Assembly: GCF_021295315.1 (NCBI RefSeq)
Contig: NZ_JAIMJA010000003.1
Location: 221,274 to 285,273, forward strand
Direction: 5' to 3'
Source of the DNA: Motilimonas cestriensis
GTDB taxonomy: Bacteria; Pseudomonadota; Gammaproteobacteria; Enterobacterales; CBDFNC01
DNA length: 64,000 nucleotides
The stretch's first letter is position 1. Every line of letters begins with the position of its first letter. The position numbers and the translations under genes are program-made. This document shows positions 9,590-18,122 of this stretch, one piece after another. Under the pieces are notes generated by a model that had not been told where the DNA came from, did not search any database, and was given only the letters and a program-made list of their open reading frames with translations.

Positions 9590-10584
9590 TGGAAAGGGTT
9601 GCTGTTGTAGGCCTTGGAAACATCGCTGCGCGCCATCGTAAAAATTTGAAACACCTATTTCCTCAAGCTTCTTTGTATGCTATGTCGGCCAGTGGTCGAA
9701 TGCCTGATGAAAAAGTAAGTGATGCAAATCATTTGGTATCTTCAATTGAAGCCTTGATCGAGCAAAAGGTTCAATTCGTGATTGTTGCATCTCCTGCACC
9801 TTTTCATACTTGTCACGCTATTCCTTTAATCCGAGCAGGGATCCCTGTTCTTATTGAGAAACCCGTGACAGCTTCTAAAGAAGATGCTTTAGCCTTACAA
9901 GATGCGGCTGCTCGTTATCAAACCCCGGTTACTGTAGGTTATTGTCTGCGTTACTTGTCTTCTGCCTTAGAGATGAAAAAAATTATGGCCTCGAACCTAC
10001 TTGGCCATTTGTATCACGCCAATATAGAGATTGGTCAGTACTTGCCAGATTGGCGGCCTAGTAAAAACTATCGTGAATGTGTTTCGGCAAGAGCTGAGTT
10101 AGGCGGCGGTGTGTTGCTAGAGTTGAGTCATGAGCTGGATTACACACAGTGGCTGTTGGGTGATTTAACTCTTGAACATGGAGTTTTGCGCAGTACGCAA
10201 GAGCTTGGCTTAGAAGTAGAGGACAGTGCTGATCTTCTACTAAGTACTGCTGAAAAAGCTGTGGTACATGTTCACCTTGATTTTTTACAACGTAAGGCTT
10301 ACCGAAAATGCCGCTTTGTTGGCAGTAAAGGTACATTAGAGTGGGACTTAATTGGTAATGAAATTAGGTTTATCACCGTTGAGAGAGAAGACGTTTTGTA
10401 TAGTGCTCCCGAATGGGATAAAAACAACATGTATATAGAGATGGTTAAGGATTTTGTCTCTCAAATTCAACAGCAATCCAATCAATGTATTTCCTTAGTG
10501 GAAGCTACGAAAAGTATCGAATTAATTGAACAGATTAAACAGAATTGCACTACTTTACCCATTACGGGCGATTTGAAAGGTTAA
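9589..10584 (+). CDS. Gfo/Idh/MocA family oxidoreductase (PtmF-like)
   Basis: This 331-residue NAD(P)-dependent oxidoreductase starts at the ATG in TGATG, overlapping the previous stop codon. The N-terminus MERVAVVGLGNIAARH is the Rossmann dinucleotide motif. VLIEKPVT near residue 90 is the hallmark EKP motif, and the C-terminal half carries GGGVLLELSHELDY with the catalytic-type His. It occupies the position of PtmF in Campylobacter legionaminate loci, between ptmE and the CMP-transferase. Its precise step is unsettled: it may alter the sugar precursor or a substituent. The family is firm; the pathway role is by neighbourhood. Confidence 0.78.
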   Translation: MERVAVVGLGNIAARHRKNLKHLFPQASLYAMSASGRMPDEKVSDANHLVSSIEALIEQKVQFVIVASPAPFHTCHAIPLIRAGIPVLIEKPVTASKEDALALQDAAARYQTPVTVGYCLRYLSSALEMKKIMASNLLGHLYHANIEIGQYLPDWRPSKNYRECVSARAELGGGVLLELSHELDYTQWLLGDLTLEHGVLRSTQELGLEVEDSADLLLSTAEKAVVHVHLDFLQRKAYRKCRFVGSKGTLEWDLIGNEIRFITVEREDVLYSAPEWDKNNMYIEMVKDFVSQIQQQSNQCISLVEATKSIELIEQIKQNCTTLPITGDLKG

Positions 10585-10590
10585 TACTCA

Positions 10591-11280
10591 ATGAAAAATT
10601 TTGCATTTGTTTTTGCTCGTGGTGGCTCAAAAGGTCTCCCTGGGAAAAATATAAAACCATTAGCAGGGAAACCATTATTACAGTATTCCATAGACACAGC
10701 TTTGGCTGCGCCATCGATTGATAAAGTGTTTGTTTCAACCGACGATGTACAGATCGCGGGTATCGCGCGAGCTTGCGGCGCTATTGTGATTGATCGTCCA
10801 GCTGATTTAGCGAGCGATACAAGCCCTGAATGGCTATCATGGCGGCATGGTGTAGAATGGGCTCGGGAACATTACGGTGACTTTGATGGCTTTGTCAGTC
10901 TGCCAGCAACAAGCCCACTAAGAAGTGTTCAAGATGTGGAAGGTGCGATTACCCAGTGTAAAAACGTTGCTGCTGATATTTGTATTTCGGTCACTCCTGC
11001 TAGCCGCAGCCCTTATTTTAATATGATTAAACTCACATCAGATGGTTTCGTGGAATTAGTTAATAAGCCGGAAGGAGAAGTGATTCGTCGGCAGGATGCG
11101 CCTGCTGTATTTGATATAACCACTGTCGTTTACGCCACCACACCTAGCTTCGTTATAAATCATTACGGAATATTTTCAGGAAAAGTAACAAGTATTGAAG
11201 TGCCGAAAGAGCGAGCGGTGGATATCGATGATATTTATGATTTCAAATTAGCAGAAACGATACTTCAGGACCTTCAATAA
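10591..11280 (+). CDS. legF: CMP-nonulosonate cytidylyltransferase (LegF/NeuA family)
   Basis: This 229-residue protein opens with FARGGSKGLPGKNIKPLAGKP, the signature of CMP-sialic-acid-type synthetases (the AR-x-GSK-x-x-x-x-KN core binds CTP). It also carries LPATSPLRS near residue 108 and ends with the usual VDIDDIYDFKLAE, whose Asp residues help bind metal. It activates the nonulosonic acid with CTP so that a glycosyltransferase can use it. The stop overlaps the next ATG by one base (TAATG), which suggests translational coupling. Confidence 0.9.
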   Translation: MKNFAFVFARGGSKGLPGKNIKPLAGKPLLQYSIDTALAAPSIDKVFVSTDDVQIAGIARACGAIVIDRPADLASDTSPEWLSWRHGVEWAREHYGDFDGFVSLPATSPLRSVQDVEGAITQCKNVAADICISVTPASRSPYFNMIKLTSDGFVELVNKPEGEVIRRQDAPAVFDITTVVYATTPSFVINHYGIFSGKVTSIEVPKERAVDIDDIYDFKLAETILQDLQ

Positions 11281-12050
11281 TGGAAAAACTTCTAGATAAT
11301 AAAACCATTCTGATCGCCGGTGCCGGCGGGCTTCTCGGGACTCGATTAGTTCCAGCTTTGCTAAAGCAAGGTGCTAGGGTGATAGCCGCGGATATTAGTC
11401 TTAATGTTATGCTTGAGCGTTTATCATCATTAGGCGTTGATGTTAAAAATGAAAGATTGATTAGTTGCCAGTTAGATGTAACTAAAGAAGATAGCGTTAA
11501 AGCTTTTTTTGCCGAGCAAGTTAATATAGATGGCGCTGTGAACGCTACTTACCCACGAAATAAAACTTACGGTAAGCACTTTTTTGATGTTAGCCCAGAT
11601 AGCTTTAACGAAAATTTGTCTCTTCATTTAGGTAGTGCATTTTTGTTCACTCAGCAATTCGCTGCTTATTTTAAGCAACATCAACGGCCATTATCATTAG
11701 TCAATATATCTTCTATATATGGAGTAATTGCGCCTAAATTTGAAATTTACGATAACACATCTATGACGATGCCCGTTGAGTACGCGGCGATTAAATCCGC
11801 TATTCAACATTTAAATAAATATGTGGTGGCATATGTCAATGATAGCCGTTTTCGTATTAACTGTGTAAGCCCCGGTGGTATTTTTGATCATCAACCAGAG
11901 GCTTTCTTGGCGGCTTACAAAGAAAAAACACATGGAGCAGGCATGCTTGATGTTGAAGATATAGTTGGGGCTGTTCTGTTTTTATTGTCCGAACAATCTC
12001 GTTTTGTTACAGGGCAAAATATAGTTGTGGATGATGGTTTCTCGTTATGA
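11280..12050 (+). CDS. Short-chain dehydrogenase/reductase (PtmA-like)
   Basis: This 256-residue classical SDR has the cofactor motif AGAGGLLG near residue 14, NISSIYG near 141, and the catalytic YAAIKSAI (YxxxK) near 168. A C-terminal SEQSRFVTGQNIVVDDG region is typical of the family. PtmA proteins sit in the same place in Campylobacter legionaminate loci. The exact reaction is not certain from sequence. It overlaps both the upstream stop (1 bp) and the downstream ATG (4 bp), so it belongs to the same transcript. Confidence 0.8.
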   Translation: MEKLLDNKTILIAGAGGLLGTRLVPALLKQGARVIAADISLNVMLERLSSLGVDVKNERLISCQLDVTKEDSVKAFFAEQVNIDGAVNATYPRNKTYGKHFFDVSPDSFNENLSLHLGSAFLFTQQFAAYFKQHQRPLSLVNISSIYGVIAPKFEIYDNTSMTMPVEYAAIKSAIQHLNKYVVAYVNDSRFRINCVSPGGIFDHQPEAFLAAYKEKTHGAGMLDVEDIVGAVLFLLSEQSRFVTGQNIVVDDGFSL

Positions 12051-13615
12051 ATTTAAGTGGGATTGTAAAAAAAATATTTTCACCATATGTTTTGTCTAAT
12101 GAAGAAAAAGAATTTATTAAGTTAAACAGAATAGTATGGAATACTAAATGTAAGGGGAGTGTAGGTGTTTTAGTCGAAGGTTTTTTAGACTCGCCTACAA
12201 GTGTCGTTGAAAAATCAAGGTTAGCTAATGCTGCAAGGGAGGTTACGGGATTAGATGTTGAAGTCATAGTGCGGGGGGTCTTTGGTAAAGCAAGCAATGT
12301 TATACCAATTTATAAGTCATTTGGATTTGATAGGTTTCGGCTTTGGTGGAGGAATTACTTCAATCCATTTGTTGTTATTCCCGCGTTTTCTTCATTTTTC
12401 CACCTTCTTTTTATGATTAGAACTGGTGATGCGTTAGTTGATTATAAAAAAGATGATATTGTTATTGGAGACCTGATTTATGATTCTTTGATAAGGAATA
12501 TTCCGAATAGTTACACGGTGAAAAATATTTGTATTTTTAAACATGGGCGGATTTTGCTTCGTTCAATGTTTTTCTTTTACGGAAATAAAAGAATATTAAA
12601 AAATAAGAACGTAAAGTTTTTTGTAACTAGCCATAACGTCTATGCGGAATATGGAATGTTGTGTCGCCAAGCTCACAACCAAGGTGCTATTGTTTTATTG
12701 AAAGATATGGATGTTTATAAAATTTATTCCAAATCGAAAAATGTAAATGAACATTTCTTAAAAGTTGAACAATCTATTGTAGATGAATGTGTTAGAACAT
12801 CTGACCTAAAGAAAGAAAAAGAATATTACCGCTCTAGAGTTTTAGGCTTATCAGAGCAGGTGGATATAAAAAATGCTTATAAAAATAAAAAGATATATAG
12901 TAAGTCTGAAACGTTAGCATTGCATACGAATTTTAGCTTAAGCAAAAAAAATGTATTTGTCATGGCGCATGCTTTTTCTGATGCCCCCCATGTAGGAGAA
13001 GGGCTTCTTTTTAGAGATTATTACGATTTTTTAGAAAAAACGCTTATAAAGCTAAATGGTAATAGTAATATTAATTGCTTTGTTAAAGCTCATCCCAGCT
13101 CCTACATGTGGGGGGAGAAGGGCGGGGTTGAAGAAATAGTTGAGACTAATTGCTTAACTAATGTTTGTATAGTGCCTAGTGACTACAATACGAGTTCAAT
13201 AATAGATGTGGCCGATGTTATTGTTACAGCTAAGGGAACCGCAGGGCTCGAATTTAGCTGTGCAGGGATTCCTGCAATAACTGCCGGTATAGGTTATTAT
13301 CATGGATTTGGTATTTGTTATGAACCAAATACGGTAGCAGATTACTATTCATTCCTCATGAACAGTCACCAATTAAATAAGCTTGATGACAGTGTTATAA
13401 ATAAGTCTCTGATCGTTCTCTATCAAAGTTTTAATCGATTATTTCATTCGCCAGTTTTACCTGCTGTTCAAATTCGGCCTGGGGATGATTATCAATCATT
13501 ATACCGTTCTAAGTATTCTGAAATGGTTACTAATTTGAATGCGAATATATTAATGAAAGATGAATTTTATGATTTGGTTAAGTCTGATATAAGTCGAGTT
13601 GTTGATGAAGAGTAA
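12047..13615 (+). CDS. Unassigned protein with capsule-synthesis (GT-B-like) features
   Basis: This 522-residue soluble-looking protein has a confident reading frame and an uncertain function. Motifs in the C-terminal third, KAHPSSYMWG (near 345) and VTAKGTAGLEFSCAGIPAI (near 392), resemble the nucleotide-sugar-binding half of Capsule_synth/KpsS-like and other GT-B transferases. The middle region (near 195, FVTSHNVYAEYG) may be part of the active-site cleft. Base composition is visibly more AT-rich than in the leg genes before it. It directly follows the CMP-sugar pathway and precedes wzx/wzy. A nonulosonic acid transferase is therefore a reasonable inference, but a sugar-modifying enzyme is possible. 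Confidence 0.6.
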   Translation: MNLSGIVKKIFSPYVLSNEEKEFIKLNRIVWNTKCKGSVGVLVEGFLDSPTSVVEKSRLANAAREVTGLDVEVIVRGVFGKASNVIPIYKSFGFDRFRLWWRNYFNPFVVIPAFSSFFHLLFMIRTGDALVDYKKDDIVIGDLIYDSLIRNIPNSYTVKNICIFKHGRILLRSMFFFYGNKRILKNKNVKFFVTSHNVYAEYGMLCRQAHNQGAIVLLKDMDVYKIYSKSKNVNEHFLKVEQSIVDECVRTSDLKKEKEYYRSRVLGLSEQVDIKNAYKNKKIYSKSETLALHTNFSLSKKNVFVMAHAFSDAPHVGEGLLFRDYYDFLEKTLIKLNGNSNINCFVKAHPSSYMWGEKGGVEEIVETNCLTNVCIVPSDYNTSSIIDVADVIVTAKGTAGLEFSCAGIPAITAGIGYYHGFGICYEPNTVADYYSFLMNSHQLNKLDDSVINKSLIVLYQSFNRLFHSPVLPAVQIRPGDDYQSLYRSKYSEMVTNLNANILMKDEFYDLVKSDISRVVDEE

Positions 13616-14774
13616 GTTCCTCTATGTAGGGTTAAGCTACTCGATTCAATTTTTAAATATTGTATTGAATCTGATTTTTATGCAACGTTTACCACCGATT
13701 ATACTTGGTGATCTAGCGATCGCTAAGATTTGGCTTCAGGCTTTTGACTATACTCATTTGGGAACGCGTTTTGCTCTGGACCGCTATTTGCCTGTAACAA
13801 AACGAGATAGTCATCGTCGACCTTATTTGATCTTCTCGCTTTGTGTTGTGTTGGTAGGTTCGTCGATTGTTTTTATTTCATCAATGATTTTGGAGCGCGC
13901 TAATCCAATAGTTTTTTCTTTTTGTATTGTAGGTATCACATTAGCACTTTTTAATGTTATTAAAGCATATTTTCGAGCTGTTGGCGGGATAGAAACGGTC
14001 AATAAGTTAATGGCGCTTTTGTATGTATTACCACTTACATTATCTGTAAGTGTAGCGCTTTATTCATTTTCACTATTTATCTGGGTGTACCCTTTAAGTT
14101 TTAGTTTTTTCTTGTTGTTTTTTTCAATTAAATACTACTCGTTGTTGCTAGATAATTACAATTTAAAACACTTTTCTGTCATTAAGCGTAAGGTTAGTTC
14201 TGTTTCATTTTTATTGTTTTTTAACTCAGTGTGTGTGTATGCCAGTTTTGTTGTTGACCGCTTCTTTGTAGATTGGTATTTGGGGCGAGTGGAATTAGGA
14301 CTTTACAGTGTTGTAATGTTCGTTTTTGCCTCGTTGTTTACTATACCTTCTATTTTGACTGAGCTTGTATTTCCCAAGGTTGTATATCGTGTTGTCAATG
14401 AACGACAGTTGTTTTTTATTCGAGAGATGTTATTTGTCTTTTTGGGGACTGCAATTGCCGTATTAATAGCAAATTGTGCTTTGTATTTTTTAGTACAACG
14501 TTTCACTGATTATGGTGAGCTACTTCCTTTGATGCAACTTGCTTCATTAGGAGTTTTACCATATTCCTTTATTGCGATATTCCATCATGTATTTAATGCT
14601 TTGGATAAAAGGAGGTTGTTGTTTTTTTCTAATGCAAGTTTATTGCTAATATATGTACTTTCGTTATCTTTTTATTATGATGGTGGGTTGGCCTATTTTG
14701 TATATTTAAAGGTGGCTTTTTGTTTTTTCCTATGTTTATTTCTTTTTTTAATGTTGTTTTTTTCTAATGATTAG
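13605..14774 (+). CDS. wzx: O-unit flippase Wzx (polysaccharide biosynthesis membrane protein)
   Basis: This protein of about 389 residues is almost entirely hydrophobic with ten or more membrane segments. It contains a central VVDRFFVDWYLGRVELGLYSVVMFVFA segment like the lipid-carrier flippases of the PST/MATE family. The ATG at 13605 is preferred over the in-frame TTG six bases upstream; both lie inside the end of the preceding gene. It would move the lipid-linked repeat unit across the inner membrane. The DNA is very T-rich, typical of O-antigen flippase genes. Wzx identity is inferred from topology and from the neighbouring polymerase. Confidence 0.75.
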   Translation: MKSKFLYVGLSYSIQFLNIVLNLIFMQRLPPIILGDLAIAKIWLQAFDYTHLGTRFALDRYLPVTKRDSHRRPYLIFSLCVVLVGSSIVFISSMILERANPIVFSFCIVGITLALFNVIKAYFRAVGGIETVNKLMALLYVLPLTLSVSVALYSFSLFIWVYPLSFSFFLLFFSIKYYSLLLDNYNLKHFSVIKRKVSSVSFLLFFNSVCVYASFVVDRFFVDWYLGRVELGLYSVVMFVFASLFTIPSILTELVFPKVVYRVVNERQLFFIREMLFVFLGTAIAVLIANCALYFLVQRFTDYGELLPLMQLASLGVLPYSFIAIFHHVFNALDKRRLLFFSNASLLLIYVLSLSFYYDGGLAYFVYLKVAFCFFLCLFLFLMLFFSND

Positions 14775-15984
14775 TCTCCTATATATCTTACTAGGTGGTT
14801 GTGGGTATACAGTTATCGCTAAATTAGCTAAAGACTATTATCATCCGAGTGCTATATTGGTTTTGTTGTGGTTCCTATCTTCATCTTTAGCTAGTTTTGA
14901 ACCTTTTTATAACAAGCAACTTCAGAACTCTTTGTCTTTCGATGCTCATGTTAGTATTGTTGTGGCTGGGGCTTCTTTGTTTTTTCCTGCCTTTTTCTTA
15001 TCATTTGTTTCAAAGCCAAGAAATAGATATTCATTTTTTAAACCAAATGGTCTATATAGTTACTGCCTTAATGGCTCCATGCTTATTGCAATTTTTGTTT
15101 TTTTTGTGCGATTTAAGTCTCAAATTTTCATGCCTACTTTGTTCGTGTCAGGTATAAGTGATGTTAAATCAGCTGTCCCTGATGGCATTCCGTTTTTGCA
15201 CTATTTTGATTTGTTGACTCCCTTTTTAGCTGTGTCGGCTCTACACAGATTACTTTTTTGCAATAAGACTAACAGTCTTAATTTTGTGTTGCTCTTATCT
15301 TTTATATTTTTTTCAATTTTAACTATTGTTTTATATAAGGTATCAAGGGGAGAGTTGTTAGTAATAATTTTGGGTTCGCTATACCTTTTTTATGCAAAAT
15401 ATCAGTTCTCTATATTAAAGGTGTTTACTTTGTTTCTTTTCGTGGTATCCATATTTCTATTTTTTACCTATTTAAGGGTTTCGGAGGCTGGGATGGTTGC
15501 CGGTTACCTAGGTGATGGCGCATGGATGATTTTTAGCCCCGTTTACACGTATGTTGCGATAAATTTCGAAAACTTTAATAAGCTAACCTTGGTCGATAAT
15601 TTTCAGTACACACACTATGTAGCAACGTTGAAGTTTGCTATTAACCCATTTTATCCAGATCTATATGACCCTAATACCGGTGTTGTTAAAGATTTTAGTA
15701 CCCTTTTTTTTAATGCTCGGCCATTTCTATATTATTTTTACCATGATCTAGGTGTTTTTGGTGTTGGCCTTTTTTCATTTTTTATATCAATTTTTGTTAA
15801 GCTCATTTATATTGCAAGCACGCAAGATTCAAAATATTGCTTGATGGTTGCATTTATGCAGAAAGCCATTTTCTTTATTTTCTTCGGAAATTACTTTTTT
15901 GGGGATTTGGTTCTTGTTTTTCCATATTTGTTTTGTTTTTTTCTCATTATATTGATGTACAGAAGAGTGAGGTTTTTCCATTGA
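14767..15984 (+). CDS. wzy: Candidate O-antigen polymerase Wzy
   Basis: This 405-residue polytopic membrane protein has around ten hydrophobic segments. A larger hydrophilic loop at about residues 240-320 contains YVAINFENFNKL and FNARPFLYYFYHDLG, the usual form of Wzy polymerases of the oligosaccharide-repeat-unit type. The start ATG overlaps the flippase stop by 8 bp. Wzy joins repeat units at the periplasmic face, with chain length set by the Wzz encoded at 2126. Wzy sequences diverge strongly, so the call depends on topology and on its position next to wzx. Confidence 0.7.
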   Translation: MISLLYILLGGCGYTVIAKLAKDYYHPSAILVLLWFLSSSLASFEPFYNKQLQNSLSFDAHVSIVVAGASLFFPAFFLSFVSKPRNRYSFFKPNGLYSYCLNGSMLIAIFVFFVRFKSQIFMPTLFVSGISDVKSAVPDGIPFLHYFDLLTPFLAVSALHRLLFCNKTNSLNFVLLLSFIFFSILTIVLYKVSRGELLVIILGSLYLFYAKYQFSILKVFTLFLFVVSIFLFFTYLRVSEAGMVAGYLGDGAWMIFSPVYTYVAINFENFNKLTLVDNFQYTHYVATLKFAINPFYPDLYDPNTGVVKDFSTLFFNARPFLYYFYHDLGVFGVGLFSFFISIFVKLIYIASTQDSKYCLMVAFMQKAIFFIFFGNYFFGDLVLVFPYLFCFFLIILMYRRVRFFH

Positions 15985-17078
15985 AACTTATTTTTGCAGG
16001 TAATCTACATTATGGTGGTGCGGTACAGGTTGCTGTTTCGTTTATTTCTGAACTTGTTTCCCTTGGGCCTTCTGAATTAAAAGATATTGACGTCATAGTT
16101 TCTTCTGCTATACACAATCAGCTAGATATCGATTTATCCATGTTTAATAATTACAGTGTCATAGATTTTTTTGGAGCGAAATTTTTTAGTGGAAAAAATA
16201 ATTTAGAGTTTTTCTATGATGTTTGTTTTGTTGTGTTTGGTCCGATTTACTATTCATTAAATGCCCGGAATTATGTGGTCGGGTTTGCTCAACCTTGGAT
16301 CGCATATTCGGATAATGATGTATATCCAAAACTCTCATTGCATGAAAAAATAAAAAATAAGATGAGGTTTTTTATTCAGGATAAGTTGTTTCGCCGTTAT
16401 CAGCATTTAGTTGTTGAGCATAAGCATGTTAAGGATGCGTTATTGGCGAAAGGTTATCACAATAATATTACTGTTGTTTCAAATTCTTATGCTAGTGTGT
16501 TTGATTATCCCGATATGTGGAAAAAGGTTAATTCGCCAATAAATACCAGTCAACGTCTTGCTCTCGGTTTTATTGGGTGTGCTTATCCTCATAAAAATTT
16601 AGCTATATTAAATCAAGTTGACAGTATATTGACCGAAAAATATGGTGTGGAGGTAGATTTCTTATTTACTCTGACTAAAGAAGAAATGCAACATTTAAAC
16701 TTTGATAAAAAAAATAATTTTTATACTGTTGGTAGAGTTTCACTTGCCCAGTGCCCTTCTTTTTATCAGCTTGTTGATGCTTTGATTTTTCCTAGTCAGT
16801 TGGAGTGTTTTTCTGCTACACCACTCGAAGCCATGAAAATGCGAAAAACTGTTTTTGCATCTAACTATCCTTTTATTTCTGAAGTTTGTATGGACGCGGG
16901 CATTTATTTTGATGCAAACGATGCATTTGATATTGCGAGAGTTATTCATGAGGGGTTAAATGATAGCGATACTTTAAAGCATAAAATAGAACTAGGTAGT
17001 GATATTGTTAACAATGCCCCGACTGCACGTCAACGTGCTCTATCATATTTAGAAGTATTGTCTAGTTATAATAAATGA
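15981..17078 (+). CDS. Glycosyltransferase, GT-B fold (group 1/GT4-like)
   Basis: The likely start is the TTG at 15981 (TTGAAACTTATTTTTGC), which overlaps the polymerase stop as TTGA and has AGTGAGG about 5 bp upstream. That gives 365 residues. The N-terminus KLIFAGNLHYGGAVQVA is the usual first strand and Gly loop of GT-B enzymes. The C-terminal half has GFIGCAYPHKNLAIL near residue 197 and LIFPSQLECFSATPLEAM near 271, where the Glu residues of the E-x7-E motif contact the donor sugar. The acceptor and donor cannot be read from sequence. It is one of three transferase candidates in this locus. Confidence 0.8.
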   Translation: MKLIFAGNLHYGGAVQVAVSFISELVSLGPSELKDIDVIVSSAIHNQLDIDLSMFNNYSVIDFFGAKFFSGKNNLEFFYDVCFVVFGPIYYSLNARNYVVGFAQPWIAYSDNDVYPKLSLHEKIKNKMRFFIQDKLFRRYQHLVVEHKHVKDALLAKGYHNNITVVSNSYASVFDYPDMWKKVNSPINTSQRLALGFIGCAYPHKNLAILNQVDSILTEKYGVEVDFLFTLTKEEMQHLNFDKKNNFYTVGRVSLAQCPSFYQLVDALIFPSQLECFSATPLEAMKMRKTVFASNYPFISEVCMDAGIYFDANDAFDIARVIHEGLNDSDTLKHKIELGSDIVNNAPTARQRALSYLEVLSSYNK

Positions 17079-17087
17079 GTAAATACT

Positions 17088-18122
17088 ATGTTTAATAATA
17101 AAATATTACTGATCACCGGTGGTACAGGATCCTTTGGTAATGCTGTGCTAAATCGTTTTTTAGAAACAGATGTTAAAGAGATACGTATTTTTTCTCGTGA
17201 TGAGAAAAAACAAGATGACATGCGGAAAAAATTCAATTCAGACAAATTGAAGTTTTATATTGGCGATGTTCGCGATTATCAAAGTGTTTCGAATGCTATT
17301 CGTGGTGTTGACTATATCTATCATGCTGCAGCGCTTAAACAAGTACCCTCTTGTGAGTTCTACCCATTAGAAGCGGTTAAAACCAATGTGTTAGGCACAG
17401 AAAATGTGCTTGAAGCGGCTATCAACCATGGTGTTGAAAGGGTTGTTTGTTTGAGCACTGATAAAGCGGTTTATCCAATTAATGCGATGGGTATCTCTAA
17501 GGCGATGATGGAGAAAGTGATTGTTGCTAAATCACGTAATGTGCCTAAAGGAATGACGATTTGCACAACCCGTTATGGCAATGTTATGGCTTCACGTGGA
17601 AGTGTTATCCCTCTTTTTTGTCGCCAAATCATTGAAGGCAAATCTTTAACGGTTACTGACCCTAATATGACACGGTTCATGATGACGTTAGATGATGCCG
17701 TTGATTTAGTGTTACATGCTTTTGAACATGGTAGTAATGGTGATATTTTTGTGCAAAAAGCGCCCGGCGCAACCATTGATGTTTTGACTAAAGCCATTTT
17801 CAATATTATGGATAAACCTAATCATGAAGTGAATGTGATCGGCACGCGTCATGGTGAAAAATTGTATGAAGCGCTATGTAGCCGTGAAGAAATGTTTGTA
17901 GCCGAAGACCAAGGTGGTTATTACCGTATTCCAGCTGATAATCGTGATTTGAATTACGCTCAGTATGTTGAAGAAGGGGAGCAAGACCTGTCAGTGGTTG
18001 AAGATTACAACTCGCATAATACCGAGCGTTTAGATGTCGCTGGTATGGAAGCGCTGCTGCTAAAATTAGATTTTATGCGCGAGATTAAAGCTGGAAACTT
18101 GACTGTACCTGAGGGCGTTTAA
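17088..18122 (+). CDS. fnlA: UDP-GlcNAc 4,6-dehydratase/5-epimerase FnlA (WbjB)
   Basis: This 344-residue SDR of the CapD/WbjB type has TGGTGSFGNAV near residue 9. STDKAVYPINAMGISK near 125 contains Met in place of the catalytic Tyr of YxxxK, as in related dehydratases. It starts the route UDP-GlcNAc to UDP-N-acetyl-L-fucosamine. The next two genes are the other two enzymes of that pathway, abutting with 0 and 15 bp gaps, so the identity is well supported. This is the second SDR dehydratase in the locus after legB. Confidence 0.9.
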   Translation: MFNNKILLITGGTGSFGNAVLNRFLETDVKEIRIFSRDEKKQDDMRKKFNSDKLKFYIGDVRDYQSVSNAIRGVDYIYHAAALKQVPSCEFYPLEAVKTNVLGTENVLEAAINHGVERVVCLSTDKAVYPINAMGISKAMMEKVIVAKSRNVPKGMTICTTRYGNVMASRGSVIPLFCRQIIEGKSLTVTDPNMTRFMMTLDDAVDLVLHAFEHGSNGDIFVQKAPGATIDVLTKAIFNIMDKPNHEVNVIGTRHGEKLYEALCSREEMFVAEDQGGYYRIPADNRDLNYAQYVEEGEQDLSVVEDYNSHNTERLDVAGMEALLLKLDFMREIKAGNLTVPEGV

